From the NCBI GenBank assembly GCA_963733935.1, contig CAVTEQ010000004.1:17646-81645 (forward strand): DNA of 64,000 nucleotides, written 5' to 3'. This document shows, piece by piece, positions 53,067 to 63,329 of the stretch. Each line of letters begins with the position of its first letter. Within the stretch, counting starts at the first letter, position 1. A model generated the notes under the pieces. That model saw nothing but the letters and a program-made list of their open reading frames with translations, searched no databases and was not told the origin of the DNA. Origin of the DNA: JAHFUA01 sp963733935. GTDB taxonomy: Bacteria; Acidobacteriota; Terriglobia; Terriglobales; Acidobacteriaceae. The translations under genes and the position numbers were made by a program.

Positions 53067-54249
53067 ATGCAAACCAGGCCTGCCGTGGTCGTGAACGCGC
53101 GTGGAGTCGTCCGGCTTCGCTCCGGACATCCGTGGATCTACCGCTCGGACGTGGTTTCCAGCGAAGGTGCCGGGCCTGGCGCCCTGGTCGAGATCAAGAG
53201 CGAGCGCGGACGATTCCTCGGCACCGCCTTCTACAGCACGGCTTCGGAAATCGCACTCCGGCTGGTCTCTTCTGAAAAGATCGAAAATCTTGCCGAGTTG
53301 GTGCGCGAGCGGGTACGCCAGGCGGCCGAGTATCGGAAAAAGATCGTTCGCGACAGCGATGCCTACCGCGTCGTCTTCAGCGAAGCCGACCAACTGCCAG
53401 GACTCATCGTTGACCGCTACAACGATGTCCTGGTGCTGGAAGCGCTGACCCAGGCGACCGACGATCGCGAACTCAAGCAGGCGGTCGTTGCGGAACTGGT
53501 GGAACGGCTTGCGCCGGCCGGGATCGCGGAGCGCGCCGAGCCCCGCATCCGCCAATTGGAGCAACTTCCGCCTCTGAAGGACGGCCTTCTCCACGGCGAC
53601 AAGGCTGAGACCGTATTCACCATGAACGGCCTGCGCTTCCGTCACCGCGCTCTCGCCGGGCAAAAGACGGGCGCCTTCCTCGACCAGCGGGAGAATTACG
53701 CTGCCGCCGCCGCTTACGCCCACGGCGATGCTCTCGACGTTTTCTGCTACCAGGGAGGGTTCGCGCTGCACATGGCGCGGGTCTGCCCGCGAGTGACCGG
53801 CGTCGACAGCTCGCGGCCGGCGCTGGAGAGCGCAGAAGAGAATGCTTCACTCAATGCCGGGCTGCCGGAAATAGAGTGGATCGAGGCCAACGCCTTCGAT
53901 CTGCTTAAGGACTACGCCTGCCGCCGGGCGCCAGTACGACACCATCGTCCTCGATCCGCCTGCTTTTGCTCGCAGCCGCCGCGCCCTGCAAACCGCGCTT
54001 CGCGGTTACAAAGAGCTGAACCTGCGGGCCCTGAAGATGCTGCGCCCGGGCGGGATCCTGGTCACCTGTTCCTGCTCTTACCACGTCGGGGAGGGCGAAT
54101 TTGTGGAAATGTTGGCCGCGGCAGCCACGGACGCGCACCGCTTCGTCCGCATCCTAGAGAAACGGGGACAGTCGAAAGACCACCCCATCGTGCTCACAGT
54201 CCCAGAAACCAGCTACTTAAAGTGCGTGATTGCTGCTGTAAGTTGTTGA
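53067..54249 (+). CDS. Class I rRNA methyltransferase, RlmI-like (frameshifted)
   Basis: About 394 residues after repair near 53929. The N-terminal PUA-like domain has VRLRSGHPWIYRSDV. A central RGRFLGTAFYS, LPGLIVDRYNDVLVLE and FLDQRENY precede the SAM domain (ALDVFCYQGGFALHMA, VTGVDSSRPALESAEENA). After the break come QYDTIVLDPPAFARS and GGILVTCSCSYHV, where the Cys-containing loop is typical of RlmI/RlmK. It is a probable 23S rRNA m5C methyltransferase. GGGCGCCAGTAC at the break fits loss of a GC pair. Confidence 0.88.
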
Positions 54250-54270
54250 TATTTAAGTGAAGGCTATATA

Positions 54271-54299
54271 TTGACAGCAACACACTCAATTTTTATGAT
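54271..54299 (+). promoter_or_regulatory. Near-consensus sigma-70 promoter for hsp20
   Basis: TTGACA (54271-54276) and TATGAT (54294-54299) are separated by 17 bp. The -35 is perfect and the -10 has one mismatch. The predicted start is near 54306, leaving a ~64-nt leader. Confidence 0.75.
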
Positions 54300-54312
54300 G
54301 CGAATACACTAA

Positions 54313-54333
54313 TCACTGCATCTATAGCAGTGA
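54313..54333 (+). promoter_or_regulatory. Perfect inverted repeat in the hsp20 leader
   Basis: TCACTGC, spacer ATCTATA, GCAGTGA, starting 14 bp after the -10 box. It could be a repressor operator or an mRNA hairpin. It is not the CIRCE sequence. Confidence 0.6.
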
Positions 54334-54369
54334 CGCATCACTTAGCAACTCTGAGGAGGAGTAAGAGCT

Positions 54370-54852
54370 ATGACTGTACTGACTCGTTGGGACCCATTCC
54401 GCGAACTTAACGTGCTGCAAGAGCGCATGAACCGCCTGTTTCAGGACTACGCTCCCCGTGGCGAACAGGAACTGACCGCCGGCAGCTTCGCCCCTCCGGT
54501 GGACATTTACGAGGATGAGCAGAACGTCACCCTCAAGGTGGAAGTGCCTGGACTCGATCCCAAGGACGTGGACGTCCGGGTGGAGAACAACACTCTCACC
54601 ATCCGCGGCGAGCGCAAGTTCGAGAAAGATGAGAAGGAAGAGAATTTCCATCGCGTCGAGCGGCACTACGGCGCCTTCGTGCGCAGCTTCACCCTGCCCA
54701 ACACCGTGGACACCGACAACGTGAAGGCCGACTACGAAAACGGCGTGCTGAAGATCCAGTTGGCCAAGCGCGCCGAGGCCAAGCCCAAGCAGATCAAGGT
54801 CAACGTCGGACAGAAGACGATCGAGGCCAAGGGCACCGGCAAAGCGGCGTAA
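54370..54852 (+). CDS. Small heat-shock protein, Hsp20/alpha-crystallin family
   Basis: 160 residues. N-terminal RWDPFRELNVLQERMNRLF, alpha-crystallin core (VDIYEDEQNVTLKVEVPGLD, LTIRGERKFEKDEKEENFHR, GAFVRSFTLPNTVD, ADYENGVLKIQLAKR) and a C-terminal extension. It is an ATP-independent holdase that delivers unfolded proteins to disaggregases such as the ClpB encoded next. Strong GAGGAGGA ribosome site, near-consensus promoter, own terminator. Confidence 0.95.
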   Translation: MTVLTRWDPFRELNVLQERMNRLFQDYAPRGEQELTAGSFAPPVDIYEDEQNVTLKVEVPGLDPKDVDVRVENNTLTIRGERKFEKDEKEENFHRVERHYGAFVRSFTLPNTVDTDNVKADYENGVLKIQLAKRAEAKPKQIKVNVGQKTIEAKGTGKAA

Positions 54853-54875
54853 TTCGTCGCAACCGATTAACATAG

Positions 54876-54914
54876 GCGGGAGCAGCGGGGAGAATGCCCG
54901 CCTCCCGCTTTTTT
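54876..54914 (+). terminator. Rho-independent terminator after hsp20
   Basis: Stem GCGGGAG (54876-54882) with CTCCCGC (54902-54908), plus an inner GCGGG/CCCGC pairing, then six T. It separates hsp20 from clpB. Confidence 0.8.
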
Positions 54915-55010
54915 GATTGCAGTTTCAAGTTTCCAGTTTCGAGTTTCAAGCGGCGGCCAGAGCCTCGCAACTGGAAACTAGAAACTCGAAACTCGAAACT
55001 CGAAACCGAG
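54915..55010. repeat. Inverted array of GTTTC/GAAAC units before clpB
   Basis: The left arm of AGTTTC-like units (CAAGTTTCCAGTTTCGAGTT) is complementary to the right arm CTAGAAACTCGAAACTCGAA. The array ends 6 bp before the clpB start codon and so lies in its leader or promoter region. The same unit type is at about 30770-30895. Confidence 0.65.
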
Positions 55011-55016
55011 GTTGTT

Positions 55017-57728
55017 ATGGCAATTCGCTGGGACAAATTCACCATCAAGGCGCAGGAGGCCATTCAGGCGGCTAATGACTTGGCTTCGCAGCACGGCAAT
55101 CCCGAGATGCTGCCGGCGCACCTGCTGGCGGCGCTGCTCGAGGACCGCGAAGGCATCGTCGTTCCCGTGCTGGAGCGCATTGGCGCCGACGGCCAGGCGA
55201 TTCTGGCGGAGGCGCAGCGCGCCATCGAGCGGCTGCCCAAGGTTTCGGGCGGGGGCGCCACCCAGGCATCGCTTTCGGCCGGCGTCAGCCGCGTGCTCGA
55301 TCAGGCTTTCAAGGAAGCCGACAATTTCAAGGACGAGTACGTCTCCACCGAGCATCTGCTGCTAGCCATCGCGCAGACGAAGGGCGATCCCGCGCAGGCG
55401 CTGCTGGCGCAACAAGGCGCGACCCACGAGGCGGTTCTTAAGGCGCTGACTTCGGTTCGTGGCACGCAGCGCGTCACCGACCAGAATCCGGAGGCCAAAT
55501 ATCAGGCGCTCGAGCGCTACGGCCGCGATCTGACCGAACTGGCGCGCCGCGGCAAGCTGGATCCGGTGATCGGACGCGATGAAGAAATCCGGCGCGTGGT
55601 CCAGGTGCTATCTCGCCGCACCAAGAATAATCCGGTGCTGATCGGCGAGCCCGGCGTCGGAAAGACGGCGATTGTCGAAGGTCTGGCGCAGCGCATCATT
55701 TCCGGCGACGTGCCCGAAGCGCTCAAGTCGAAGCGCGTGGTGGCCATGGACTTGGGCGCGATGCTCGCGGGCGCAAAGTATCGCGGCGAATTCGAAGACC
55801 GGCTCAAGGCTTTCCTCAAGGACATCGAAGAATCGCAGGGGCAGATCATCCTGTTCATCGACGAGCTGCACACGCTGGTGGGAGCGGGCGCGGCCGAGGG
55901 TGCCATCGACGCCTCCAACATGCTGAAGCCGGCGCTGGCCCGCGGCGAGCTGCGCGCCATCGGCGCCACCACGCTGAGCGAATATCGTAAATACATTGAG
56001 AAAGATGCGGCGCTGGAGCGGCGCTTCCAGATCGTTTTCGTGGGCGAACCCAACGTCGAGGACACCATCGCCATCCTGCGCGGTTTGAAAGAGCGCTACG
56101 AGGTGCACCACGGGGTGCGCATCAAGGACTCGGCCATCGTGGCGGCGGCCACGCTTTCGCATCGTTACATCTCCGACCGCTTCCTGCCCGACAAGGCCAT
56201 CGACCTGATCGACGAGGCGGCAGCATCTTTACGCATTCAAATCGATTCCATGCCCACCGAGATCGACCAGCTCGAACGCCGTTCGCGGCAGCTCGAGATC
56301 GAAAAGCAGGCGCTGAAGAAGGAAGACGATCCCAACTCGCGCCATCGTCTTGCGATCATCGACAAGGAGCTGGCCGAGATTCGCGAGCGAGCCGACGCGC
56401 TCAAAGCGCGCTGGAAGCAGGAGAAGGAATTGATCACGCGCGTCCGCGCCCTCAAGGAGCGCATCGAGAAGCTAAAGCTCGAGGAGCAGGCCGAGGAGCG
56501 CAAGGGCAACCTGGAGCGCGTAGCGCAGATTCGCTACGGCGATTTGCGTCAGGCAGAGGCCGAGCTGCAGAAGCTCAACGCGCAGATGGACGGGACCGCG
56601 GCCGGGGGAGGGGTCCCCGGCGCGCCCGCTGTTGGCGCGCTGGGGCAGGGGGGCGGCCGCGCCACACGCATGCTGAAAGAGGAAGTGGACGAAGAAGATG
56701 TGGCGCGCATCGTCTCCAAGTGGACGGGTGTGCCGGTCTCGAAGATGCTGGAAGGCGAGGTCAAGAAACTCGTCGAGATGGAAGACCGTCTGCGGCTGCG
56801 CGTCATCGGCCAGGATCAGGCTCTGGAGCGGGTCTCGAACGCGATTCGGCGTTCGCGCGCCGGGCTGAGCGATCCCCGGCGGCCGATTGGCTCCTTCATC
56901 TTCCTCGGACCGACCGGCGTGGGCAAGACTGAGCTGGCGCGGGCGCTGGCCGAATTTCTGTTCGACGACGAGCGCGCCCTGATCCGCATCGACATGTCCG
57001 AGTACATGGAGAAGCACGCGGTAGCGCGGCTGATCGGTGCGCCTCCGGGATACGTCGGCTACGAGGAAGGTGGGCAGCTCACGGAAGCCGTGCGCCGGCG
57101 TCCCTATTCGGTCGTGCTGTTCGACGAGATCGAGAAGGCGCACCAGGACGTATTCAACGTCCTGCTGCAGATCATGGACGATGGCCGTCTCACGGATGGC
57201 AAAGGCCGCACCGTGGACTTCAAGAACACAGTCATCATCATGACGTCCAACATCGGCTCGGCTTACCTCTCGCCCGAAGCCATGCGCACTCCCGACGACC
57301 TTGAGCAGGCGCGCAAGCTGGTGATGAACGCGCTGCAGGCGCACTTCAAGCCCGAGTTCCTGAACCGGGTGGATGACATCATCCTGTTCAATCCGCTTGG
57401 CAAAGAGCAACTCACCAAGATCGTGGACCTGCGCCTGGAAGATCTGCGGCGGCTGCTGGCCGATCGCAACATCAGCCTGGAGCTCACGGACGCAGCCAAG
57501 GAACTGCTGTTCACCGAAGGCTACGACGTGAACTACGGTGCGCGGCCGCTGAAGCGCGCCATCCAGAAGATGATCCAGGACCCGCTGGCGCTGAAGATCC
57601 TCGACGGCGAGGTGCTGCACGGCGATCACATCGTCGTGGACGCGGATCAGAAGGCACGCAAGATGACATTCAAAGTCTCGCGCTCGGCGCCCGGCAAGCG
57701 CCCGAAGCAGCCTGCCGGCACGCGGTAA
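55017..57728 (+). CDS. clpB: ATP-dependent chaperone ClpB
   Basis: 903 residues from ATG 55017, chosen because AIRWDKFTIKAQEAIQAAND is the normal ClpB N-domain start; the frame is open further upstream through repeat sequence. Clp_N repeats precede AAA-1 (GEPGVGKTAIVEGLAQRI, Walker B IILFIDELHTLVGAG). A coiled-coil middle domain occupies residues ~405-530. AAA-2 has GPTGVGKTELARALAEF, VVLFDEIEKAH and GARPLKRAIQKMIQDPLA. A hexameric disaggregase working with DnaK and small Hsps. Residues ~520-550 contain an extra Gly/Ala-rich insert (AAGGGVPGAPAVGALGQGGG). Intact. Confidence 0.95.
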   Translation: MAIRWDKFTIKAQEAIQAANDLASQHGNPEMLPAHLLAALLEDREGIVVPVLERIGADGQAILAEAQRAIERLPKVSGGGATQASLSAGVSRVLDQAFKEADNFKDEYVSTEHLLLAIAQTKGDPAQALLAQQGATHEAVLKALTSVRGTQRVTDQNPEAKYQALERYGRDLTELARRGKLDPVIGRDEEIRRVVQVLSRRTKNNPVLIGEPGVGKTAIVEGLAQRIISGDVPEALKSKRVVAMDLGAMLAGAKYRGEFEDRLKAFLKDIEESQGQIILFIDELHTLVGAGAAEGAIDASNMLKPALARGELRAIGATTLSEYRKYIEKDAALERRFQIVFVGEPNVEDTIAILRGLKERYEVHHGVRIKDSAIVAAATLSHRYISDRFLPDKAIDLIDEAAASLRIQIDSMPTEIDQLERRSRQLEIEKQALKKEDDPNSRHRLAIIDKELAEIRERADALKARWKQEKELITRVRALKERIEKLKLEEQAEERKGNLERVAQIRYGDLRQAEAELQKLNAQMDGTAAGGGVPGAPAVGALGQGGGRATRMLKEEVDEEDVARIVSKWTGVPVSKMLEGEVKKLVEMEDRLRLRVIGQDQALERVSNAIRRSRAGLSDPRRPIGSFIFLGPTGVGKTELARALAEFLFDDERALIRIDMSEYMEKHAVARLIGAPPGYVGYEEGGQLTEAVRRRPYSVVLFDEIEKAHQDVFNVLLQIMDDGRLTDGKGRTVDFKNTVIIMTSNIGSAYLSPEAMRTPDDLEQARKLVMNALQAHFKPEFLNRVDDIILFNPLGKEQLTKIVDLRLEDLRRLLADRNISLELTDAAKELLFTEGYDVNYGARPLKRAIQKMIQDPLALKILDGEVLHGDHIVVDADQKARKMTFKVSRSAPGKRPKQPAGTR

Positions 57729-57734
57729 AAGACA

Positions 57735-57801
57735 GCCACGGATTTACGCGGATGAACACGGATCAGCACAATATCCGTGAAAATCCGTGTGAATCCGTGG
57801 C
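57735..57801. repeat. Inverted array with ACGGAT/ATCCGT units
   Basis: CCACGGATTTACGCGGATGA and ACACGGAT on the left pair with ATCCGTGAAAATCCGTG and TGAATCCGTGG on the right. The array lies directly after the clpB stop and could terminate or stabilise its mRNA. Confidence 0.65.
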
Positions 57802-57813
57802 GTTTTTTTCTCG

Positions 57814-58143
57814 TCAGAAGCTGCCGGGGACAAACTCTTCTACCGCTAGCCTCGAAACCGCGCGGCAATCTGCGCACAGCAGCAGAGTTTCATCGGCAGC
57901 CGAGCCTATGACGGCTACGCGCAGGCTGCCGCAACTGGCGCAGCCGGTGGTGGGATCGCTCGAACCCGGCTCATCTGCGGAGATGGCAGTCTGGTGATCG
58001 AACCGGCCGGTCTTTGACGTATTCAGCTCGAAGGTGCTGCGGCAATCGGCGCAGACGTGATTGAAGCAGCACTTCGGCTCACAGGAGTAAACGATCTCCT
58101 TGCCGCCGCACTTGGGGCAGGCAATCACGTCCTTCAGGGTCAT
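57814..58143 (-). CDS. Double zinc-ribbon protein
   Basis: 109 residues with two cysteine ribbons: IACPKCGGKEIV...FNHVCADCRSTF and TGCASCGSLRVAV...LLLCADCRAVSR. The first includes an extra Cys pair (SCEPKCCFNH). No enzyme domain. Probably a small nucleic-acid or protein-binding factor. Convergent with clpB. Confidence 0.65.
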   Translation of the reverse strand: MTLKDVIACPKCGGKEIVYSCEPKCCFNHVCADCRSTFELNTSKTGRFDHQTAISADEPGSSDPTTGCASCGSLRVAVIGSAADETLLLCADCRAVSRLAVEEFVPGSF

Positions 58144-58409
58144 GGCAGCATTGTAGATCGGGCGATGTGGCGCGGGCGCCCTCGCCCGCGTGCTCTGTCT
58201 AAGAATATGTCTAGATGAAAAAACACCTGCTCCATTTGAAAAAACGGTCGCGGGTGCTTCCAGATGCGAAAGTCGTGACTAGCCAAAACGATGGAGCGGC
58301 ACGACTACCGCAGTCAGGCTAGCCGCAGCGGTTAGCACCTTCAGAGAATTGCCGCCGTCAATTCCGCGGTGCAGTCTCCGCAGCTCAATAGTATCCAAAA
58401 GGAAAGCAC

Positions 58410-58757
58410 ATGAAACGCTGGTTCTTACTCGCACTCATGGTGAGTTCCCTGCTGTGGGGCTCAGCCTCGGCCGACGACGGCTCCACGGTGGTGAGCGACA
58501 AATTGCTGCACGCCGCGGGTGGCGCGGGAATCTCGGTCATGGTGGGCTATTCCACCGGAAAACCCTGGCTCGGGCTCGCTTCCGGCTGCGCCGCCGGCAT
58601 AGCTAAAGAAGCCTACGACCATAGCGTCTCAAGCGAAACGTTTGGCAGCAACATGCGCGACATGGGGATTACTTGCGGAGCTTCCGCCCTGGGATATTTC
58701 CTGGTCAAGAAAATGATCCGCTCGGAGAAGCGCCGTCCGGCGCTGCACGCGAAATAA
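58410..58757 (+). CDS. Small secreted protein resembling YfiM/DUF2279
   Basis: 115 residues with a signal peptide (RWFLLALMVSSLLWGSASA). The mature part, DKLLHAAGGAGISVMVGYST, and GLASGCAAGIAKEAYD resemble the DK-x-xH and GxxKExxD pattern of the YfiM/DUF2279 periplasmic family. No lipobox Cys is present, so it is not a lipoprotein here. Upstream 58144-58409 holds no gene. Function unknown. Confidence 0.6.
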   Translation: MKRWFLLALMVSSLLWGSASADDGSTVVSDKLLHAAGGAGISVMVGYSTGKPWLGLASGCAAGIAKEAYDHSVSSETFGSNMRDMGITCGASALGYFLVKKMIRSEKRRPALHAK

Positions 58758-58835
58758 CCAACTGACTCTCGCCTGAACGGCAAGATTTTAGGGCGAATGC
58801 TTGGCGAAACAACGAACTTCGCTTAAAATAGCCGG

Positions 58836-61800
58836 ATGCCTTCCGCCAGCAGGCCCTTGGGGTGGGCCCATCCTATCGTCGAGGAGTGGTTCGTGCGCCG
58901 GTTTGGCACGCCCACCGAGCCCCAGGAGCAGGGCTGGCCCCATATCCTTGCCGGTCGCACCACGCTGATCTCCGCCCCTACCGGCTCCGGCAAAACGCTC
59001 TCGGCATTTCTGGCCTGCATCGACCGCCTGGTGCGCAAGGCGCTCGCCGGCGACCTCGAGGACCGCACCGAAGTCCTCTATGTTTCTCCGCTTAAGGCGC
59101 TAGGCAACGACATTCAGAAGAACCTGGAAGTGCCGCTGAGCGAAATCCTGCAACTGGCGGGCGAGCGCGGGCTGCTGATGCCGGAGATTCGCACCGCCGT
59201 CCGCACCGGCGACACGCTGGCGCACGAGCGCCGCGCCATGCTGAAGCGCCCGCCGCACATCCTGGTGACCACGCCGGAGTCGCTCTACATCCTGCTCACG
59301 GCGGAGAAGAGCCGGCAGATCCTGCGCGACGTCGAGACGGTGATCGTGGACGAGATCCACGCCGTCGCCGACGACAAGCGCGGCGCCCATCTGACGCTCT
59401 CGCTCGAGCGGCTCGACGCACTTACCAACCGGCGACCTGTCCGCATTGGGCTTTCCGCCACGCAGAAGCCGATTGAGCTGATCGCACATTTCCTGACTGG
59501 CGCAGGCCGGCCTGATCCGGCGATCGTCAACATCGGCCATCAGCGCCAGATGGACACCGCGGTCGAAGTCCCGGCGAGCGAACTCGGCCCGGTCGCTTCT
59601 AACGAAATGTGGGACGAGATTTACTCTCGTCTCTCGGAACTCATCCAGCAGCACCGTTCCACGCTGGTGTTCGTCAACACGCGACGAATGGCGGAGCGAG
59701 TGGCGCATCACCTGGCCGAGATCCTGGGAGAAGATGCAGTCGCGGCGCACCACGGCAGCCTGGCGCGCAAGCTCCGTCTGGCGGCGGAAAAAAAGCTGAA
59801 GGACGGCGAAGTGCAGGTGCTGGTGGCGACCGCGTCGCTGGAGCTGGGTATCGACATCGGCTTCGTGGACCTGGTCTGCCATCTCGGCTCGCCGCGATCG
59901 ATCGCTGTTCTCTTGCAGAGAATCGGCCGGTCAGGCCATTGGCGCGGCGCTGTCCCGAAAGGCCGGATTTTCGCGACCACGCGCGACGAGTTGCTGGAGT
60001 GCGCCGCTCTGGTGCGCTCGATCCGGCAGGGCGAACTGGACCGCATCATGATTCCCGATGCGCCGCTCGATGTGCTGGCGCAGCAGATCGTGGCCGCGTG
60101 CGCTGCCGAAGAATGGAAGGAAGATGAACTCTTCGCGCTGGTGCGGCGCGCGTATCCCTATCGCGATCTGCCGCGCGAGGAATTCGAGGCGATCCTGGTG
60201 ATGCTCTCCGAGGGCATCGCCGCCCGGCGCGGGCGTTATGGCGCGTATCTCTACCGCGATCGCGTGAACGGACGCCTGCGAGCGCGGCGCGGGGCGCGGA
60301 TCGCGGCCATCACCAGCGGCGGCGCTATTCCTGACAATGCGTTGTATACCGTCGTCGCCGAACCGGAAGGTATCGTGGTCGGAACGGTGGACGAAGACTT
60401 CGCGGTCGAGTCGATGAAGGGCGAGATCATGCTGCTGGGCAACACCTCCTGGCGGATTCGCCGCATCGAGGCTTCCGGCCGCATGCTGGTCGAAGATGCG
60501 CACGGCGCGCCGCCAGGCATTCCCTTCTGGCGCGGCGAAGCCCCAGGACGCACTGCTGAACTCTCCGAACAGGTGGCGGAGTTGCGGGCGGGCATCAGCG
60601 AACGGACTCGCAATCTTCGCCCCGGCTTTCTCGATCGCACGTCGTCCGAGATGGCCGCCGCGGGCGAATGGCTGCGAAACCAATGCGGACTCGATGAATC
60701 CGGCGCAGAGCAGGCAATCCAGTACGTGGTCGAAGGCCGCGCGGTGCTGGGCGAGGTGCCTACGCAGCAGACCATCATTGCCGAGCGCTTCTTCGACGAA
60801 GGCGGCGGGATGCAGCTCATCATCCACGCGCCCTTCGGCGCACGCGTCAACAAGGCCTGGGGACTGGCGCTGCGCAAGCGTTTCTGCCGGTCGTTCAATT
60901 TCGAGCTGCAGGCTGCGGCCACGGACAATGGGCTGAACATTGCGCTAGCCGAGCAGCACAGCTTTCCGCTCGCGGACGTTTTTCATTTTCTGCAGCCCGA
61001 GAGCGTGCAGGCGGTGCTGGAGCAGGCGGCGCTGACCGGCTCTCCCATCTTCGGGACGCGCTGGCGCTGGGACGCGGAGCGCGCGCTGGCGCTCTTGCGC
61101 TTCGACCACGGCAAGAAAGTTCCGCCGCAGATTCAGCGCATTCGCTCCGACGATCTGCTGGCTTCGGTGTTCCCCGACGTGGCGGCGTGCCAGGAGAATA
61201 TTGCGGGCGACATCCAGATCCCTGACCATCCGCTGGTGCGGGAGGTAATGAAGGACGTTCTCACCGAGGCCATGGACCTCGATGGCTTGAAGCAGGTGCT
61301 GCGCGGGATCAGCTCGGGCGGAATCCGTTGCCTGGCGGTGGACACGCCGGTGCCGTCGGCGTTCTCGCACGAGATTCTTAACGCCAATCCTTATGCGTAT
61401 CTTGACGACGCGCCTCTTGAAGAACGCCGCGCGCGCGCGGTCGAGATGCGGCGCACGCTGCCGGAATCGGTGCTGAACGAGGTGGGTGCGCTCGATCCCG
61501 AGGCCATCGCCGAGGTCCGCGTGGACGCCTGGCCGGAGGCGCGCGATCCCGACGAACTGCACGATGTGCTGCAAACCCTGATCGCCCTTCCCGAGCCGCT
61601 TGGATCGTCGTGGGCTGAGCACTTTCGAACGTCTGGCGGCCGAACGCCGCGCCACAAAGGCAAAGCAGAACGGAACCACTTACTGGGTCGCAGCCGACCG
61701 AGCCAAGAGCTTCCGCAGTGTGTTTCCGCAGGCTCAGTTCGAAAGCGAGTTGCCGGATATCGAAGCGGCTTCGCCTTCAGCCGACGACGCGCGGCTGGCG

Positions 61801-63087
61801 ATGGTGCGCGGGTGGATGCAGCACATCGGTCCGACCACCTCTGGCCAGCTAAGCAACACGCTCGGTCTGCCCGCCTCGGAGATCGACAAGGCCTTGCTCC
61901 GCCTGGAGGCCAGCGGGGCGATCCTGCGCGGACAATTCGAAAGGAAAGATCCGGAGCAGACCGAGTGGTGCGACCGGCGGCTGCTGGCGCGCATTCATCG
62001 CCTGACGCTGGGCCGACTCCGCAAGCAGATCGAGCCGGTCACGGCGGCGCAGTTCATGCGCTGGCTGCTGCGGTGGCAGCACGTCGCCGCCAGCAGCCAG
62101 GTACTGGGCGAACGCGGCACGCTCGAGGTTCTGCTTCAACTGCAAGGGTTCGAGATTCCGGCCGTCGCCTGGGAGCGGCAAATTCTCGGGCGGCGCGTAG
62201 CCAACTACGATCCCAAGTTTCTCGACCAGTTGTCGCTCACCGGCGCGGTGGGCTGGGGCAGGCTCTCGCCGCATCCGGCCACGCTCGACGACGCCAGCGG
62301 CGGACGCCGGGTAGTTCCGACTAGCGTCGCGCCGATTACTTTCTTCGTGCGCGAAGAAGCCGACTGGATGACGCCGCGCCACGCCGACGACGGCGAGCTT
62401 CGCGGCCTCAGCCCCGGCGGACGCGAGGTGCTGCAATTCCTCAAGGCGCGCGGCGCGTCTTTCTTTGCCGACATTGTTCGCGGGACCGATAAATTGAAAT
62501 CCGAAGTCGAGACCGGTCTCTGGGAGCTGGTCGCGGCGGGGCTGATCACCGCCGACGGCTTCGACAATCTTCGTGCGCTCATCGATCCCAAGCGGCGCAG
62601 CGGACAGGGCTCCGGCCGTACGTCGCGGCCGCGCCACAGTTCGGGACGCTGGTCGTTGCTCTACGCCAGCGAGACTTCCGATCGCCAGCGTGCCGTCGAG
62701 GCCACCTGCTGGATGCTGCTCCGCCGCTACGGCGTGGTTTTCCGCGACCTGCTGGCCCGCGAGTCGGTGGTCCCAAAATGGCGCGAATTGCTGCTCGGCT
62801 TCCGCCGCCTGGAAGACCGCGGCGAGATTCGCGGTGGGCGCTTCATCAGCGGTTTTATCGGCGAGCAGTTTGCGCTGCCCGTGGCGGTCGAGTCGCTGCG
62901 CGCCACTCGCAATCTTCCTCCCGCAAGCGAAGTTGTGAGCGTCTCGGCGGCTGATCCGCTAAACCTGGTCGGCATCCTCGTGCCTGGCGAGCGGGTTGCG
63001 GCCATCTCCGGCAATTCTGTCAGCTACCGTGATGGGGTCCCAGTAAGTCCGGACGTTCCGCGCGCCCAGCGAGCCGCCGGAGACTAG
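58836..63087 (+). CDS. Lhr-like DEAD/DEAH-box ATP-dependent helicase (frameshifted)
   Basis: About 1417 residues after repair near 61620. Helicase motifs: Q-motif region FGTPTEPQEQGWPHILAG, Walker A ISAPTGSGKTLSAFL, DEIHAVADDKRGAHL (DEIH), LSATQKP, then FVNTRRMAERVAHHL, ASLELGIDIGFVDLVCHLGS and RIGRSGH. A winged-helix and beta-barrel Lhr core follow, then a long C-terminal domain. The shift lies between GSSWAEHF and TFERLAAERRATKAKQN. Large Lhr proteins unwind nucleic acid in repair. Either one T is extra or a GC pair is missing at the break. Confidence 0.92.
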
Positions 63088-63329
63088 CGGCATCCGGAAT
63101 GCCGTTCCGGGGTTAGCAATTCGCGTCCAGTGACGAGAAGTGGCGCAAGGATTGACAGATTCCGGCAATCTCGCCAGCAGGATTGGCGCAAGCCTCTGGA
63201 TAGATCGCTTAAATCCCAAAGAAAGAAGATCTTACAACTTACCCTCGTCGAGCGCGGGCTGGCCCTAAAACTGCGTCCTTTGAGCGCGTCCTCATGTGCT
63301 TTGTGGACAAAATGAGGCTCCCCAAGCTT

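Noticed and set aside
54271..54369. CIRCE (HrcA operator) upstream of hsp20
   Set aside because: TTAGCAACTC looks like a half site, but there is no GAGTGCTAA partner at the right spacing. The only perfect inverted repeat has a different sequence.
63088..63293. Sigma-54 promoter or c-di-GMP riboswitch before the pilin gene
   Set aside because: TGGCGCAAGGATTGAC lacks the required GC at -12, and no GGCAAACC-type riboswitch core is present.
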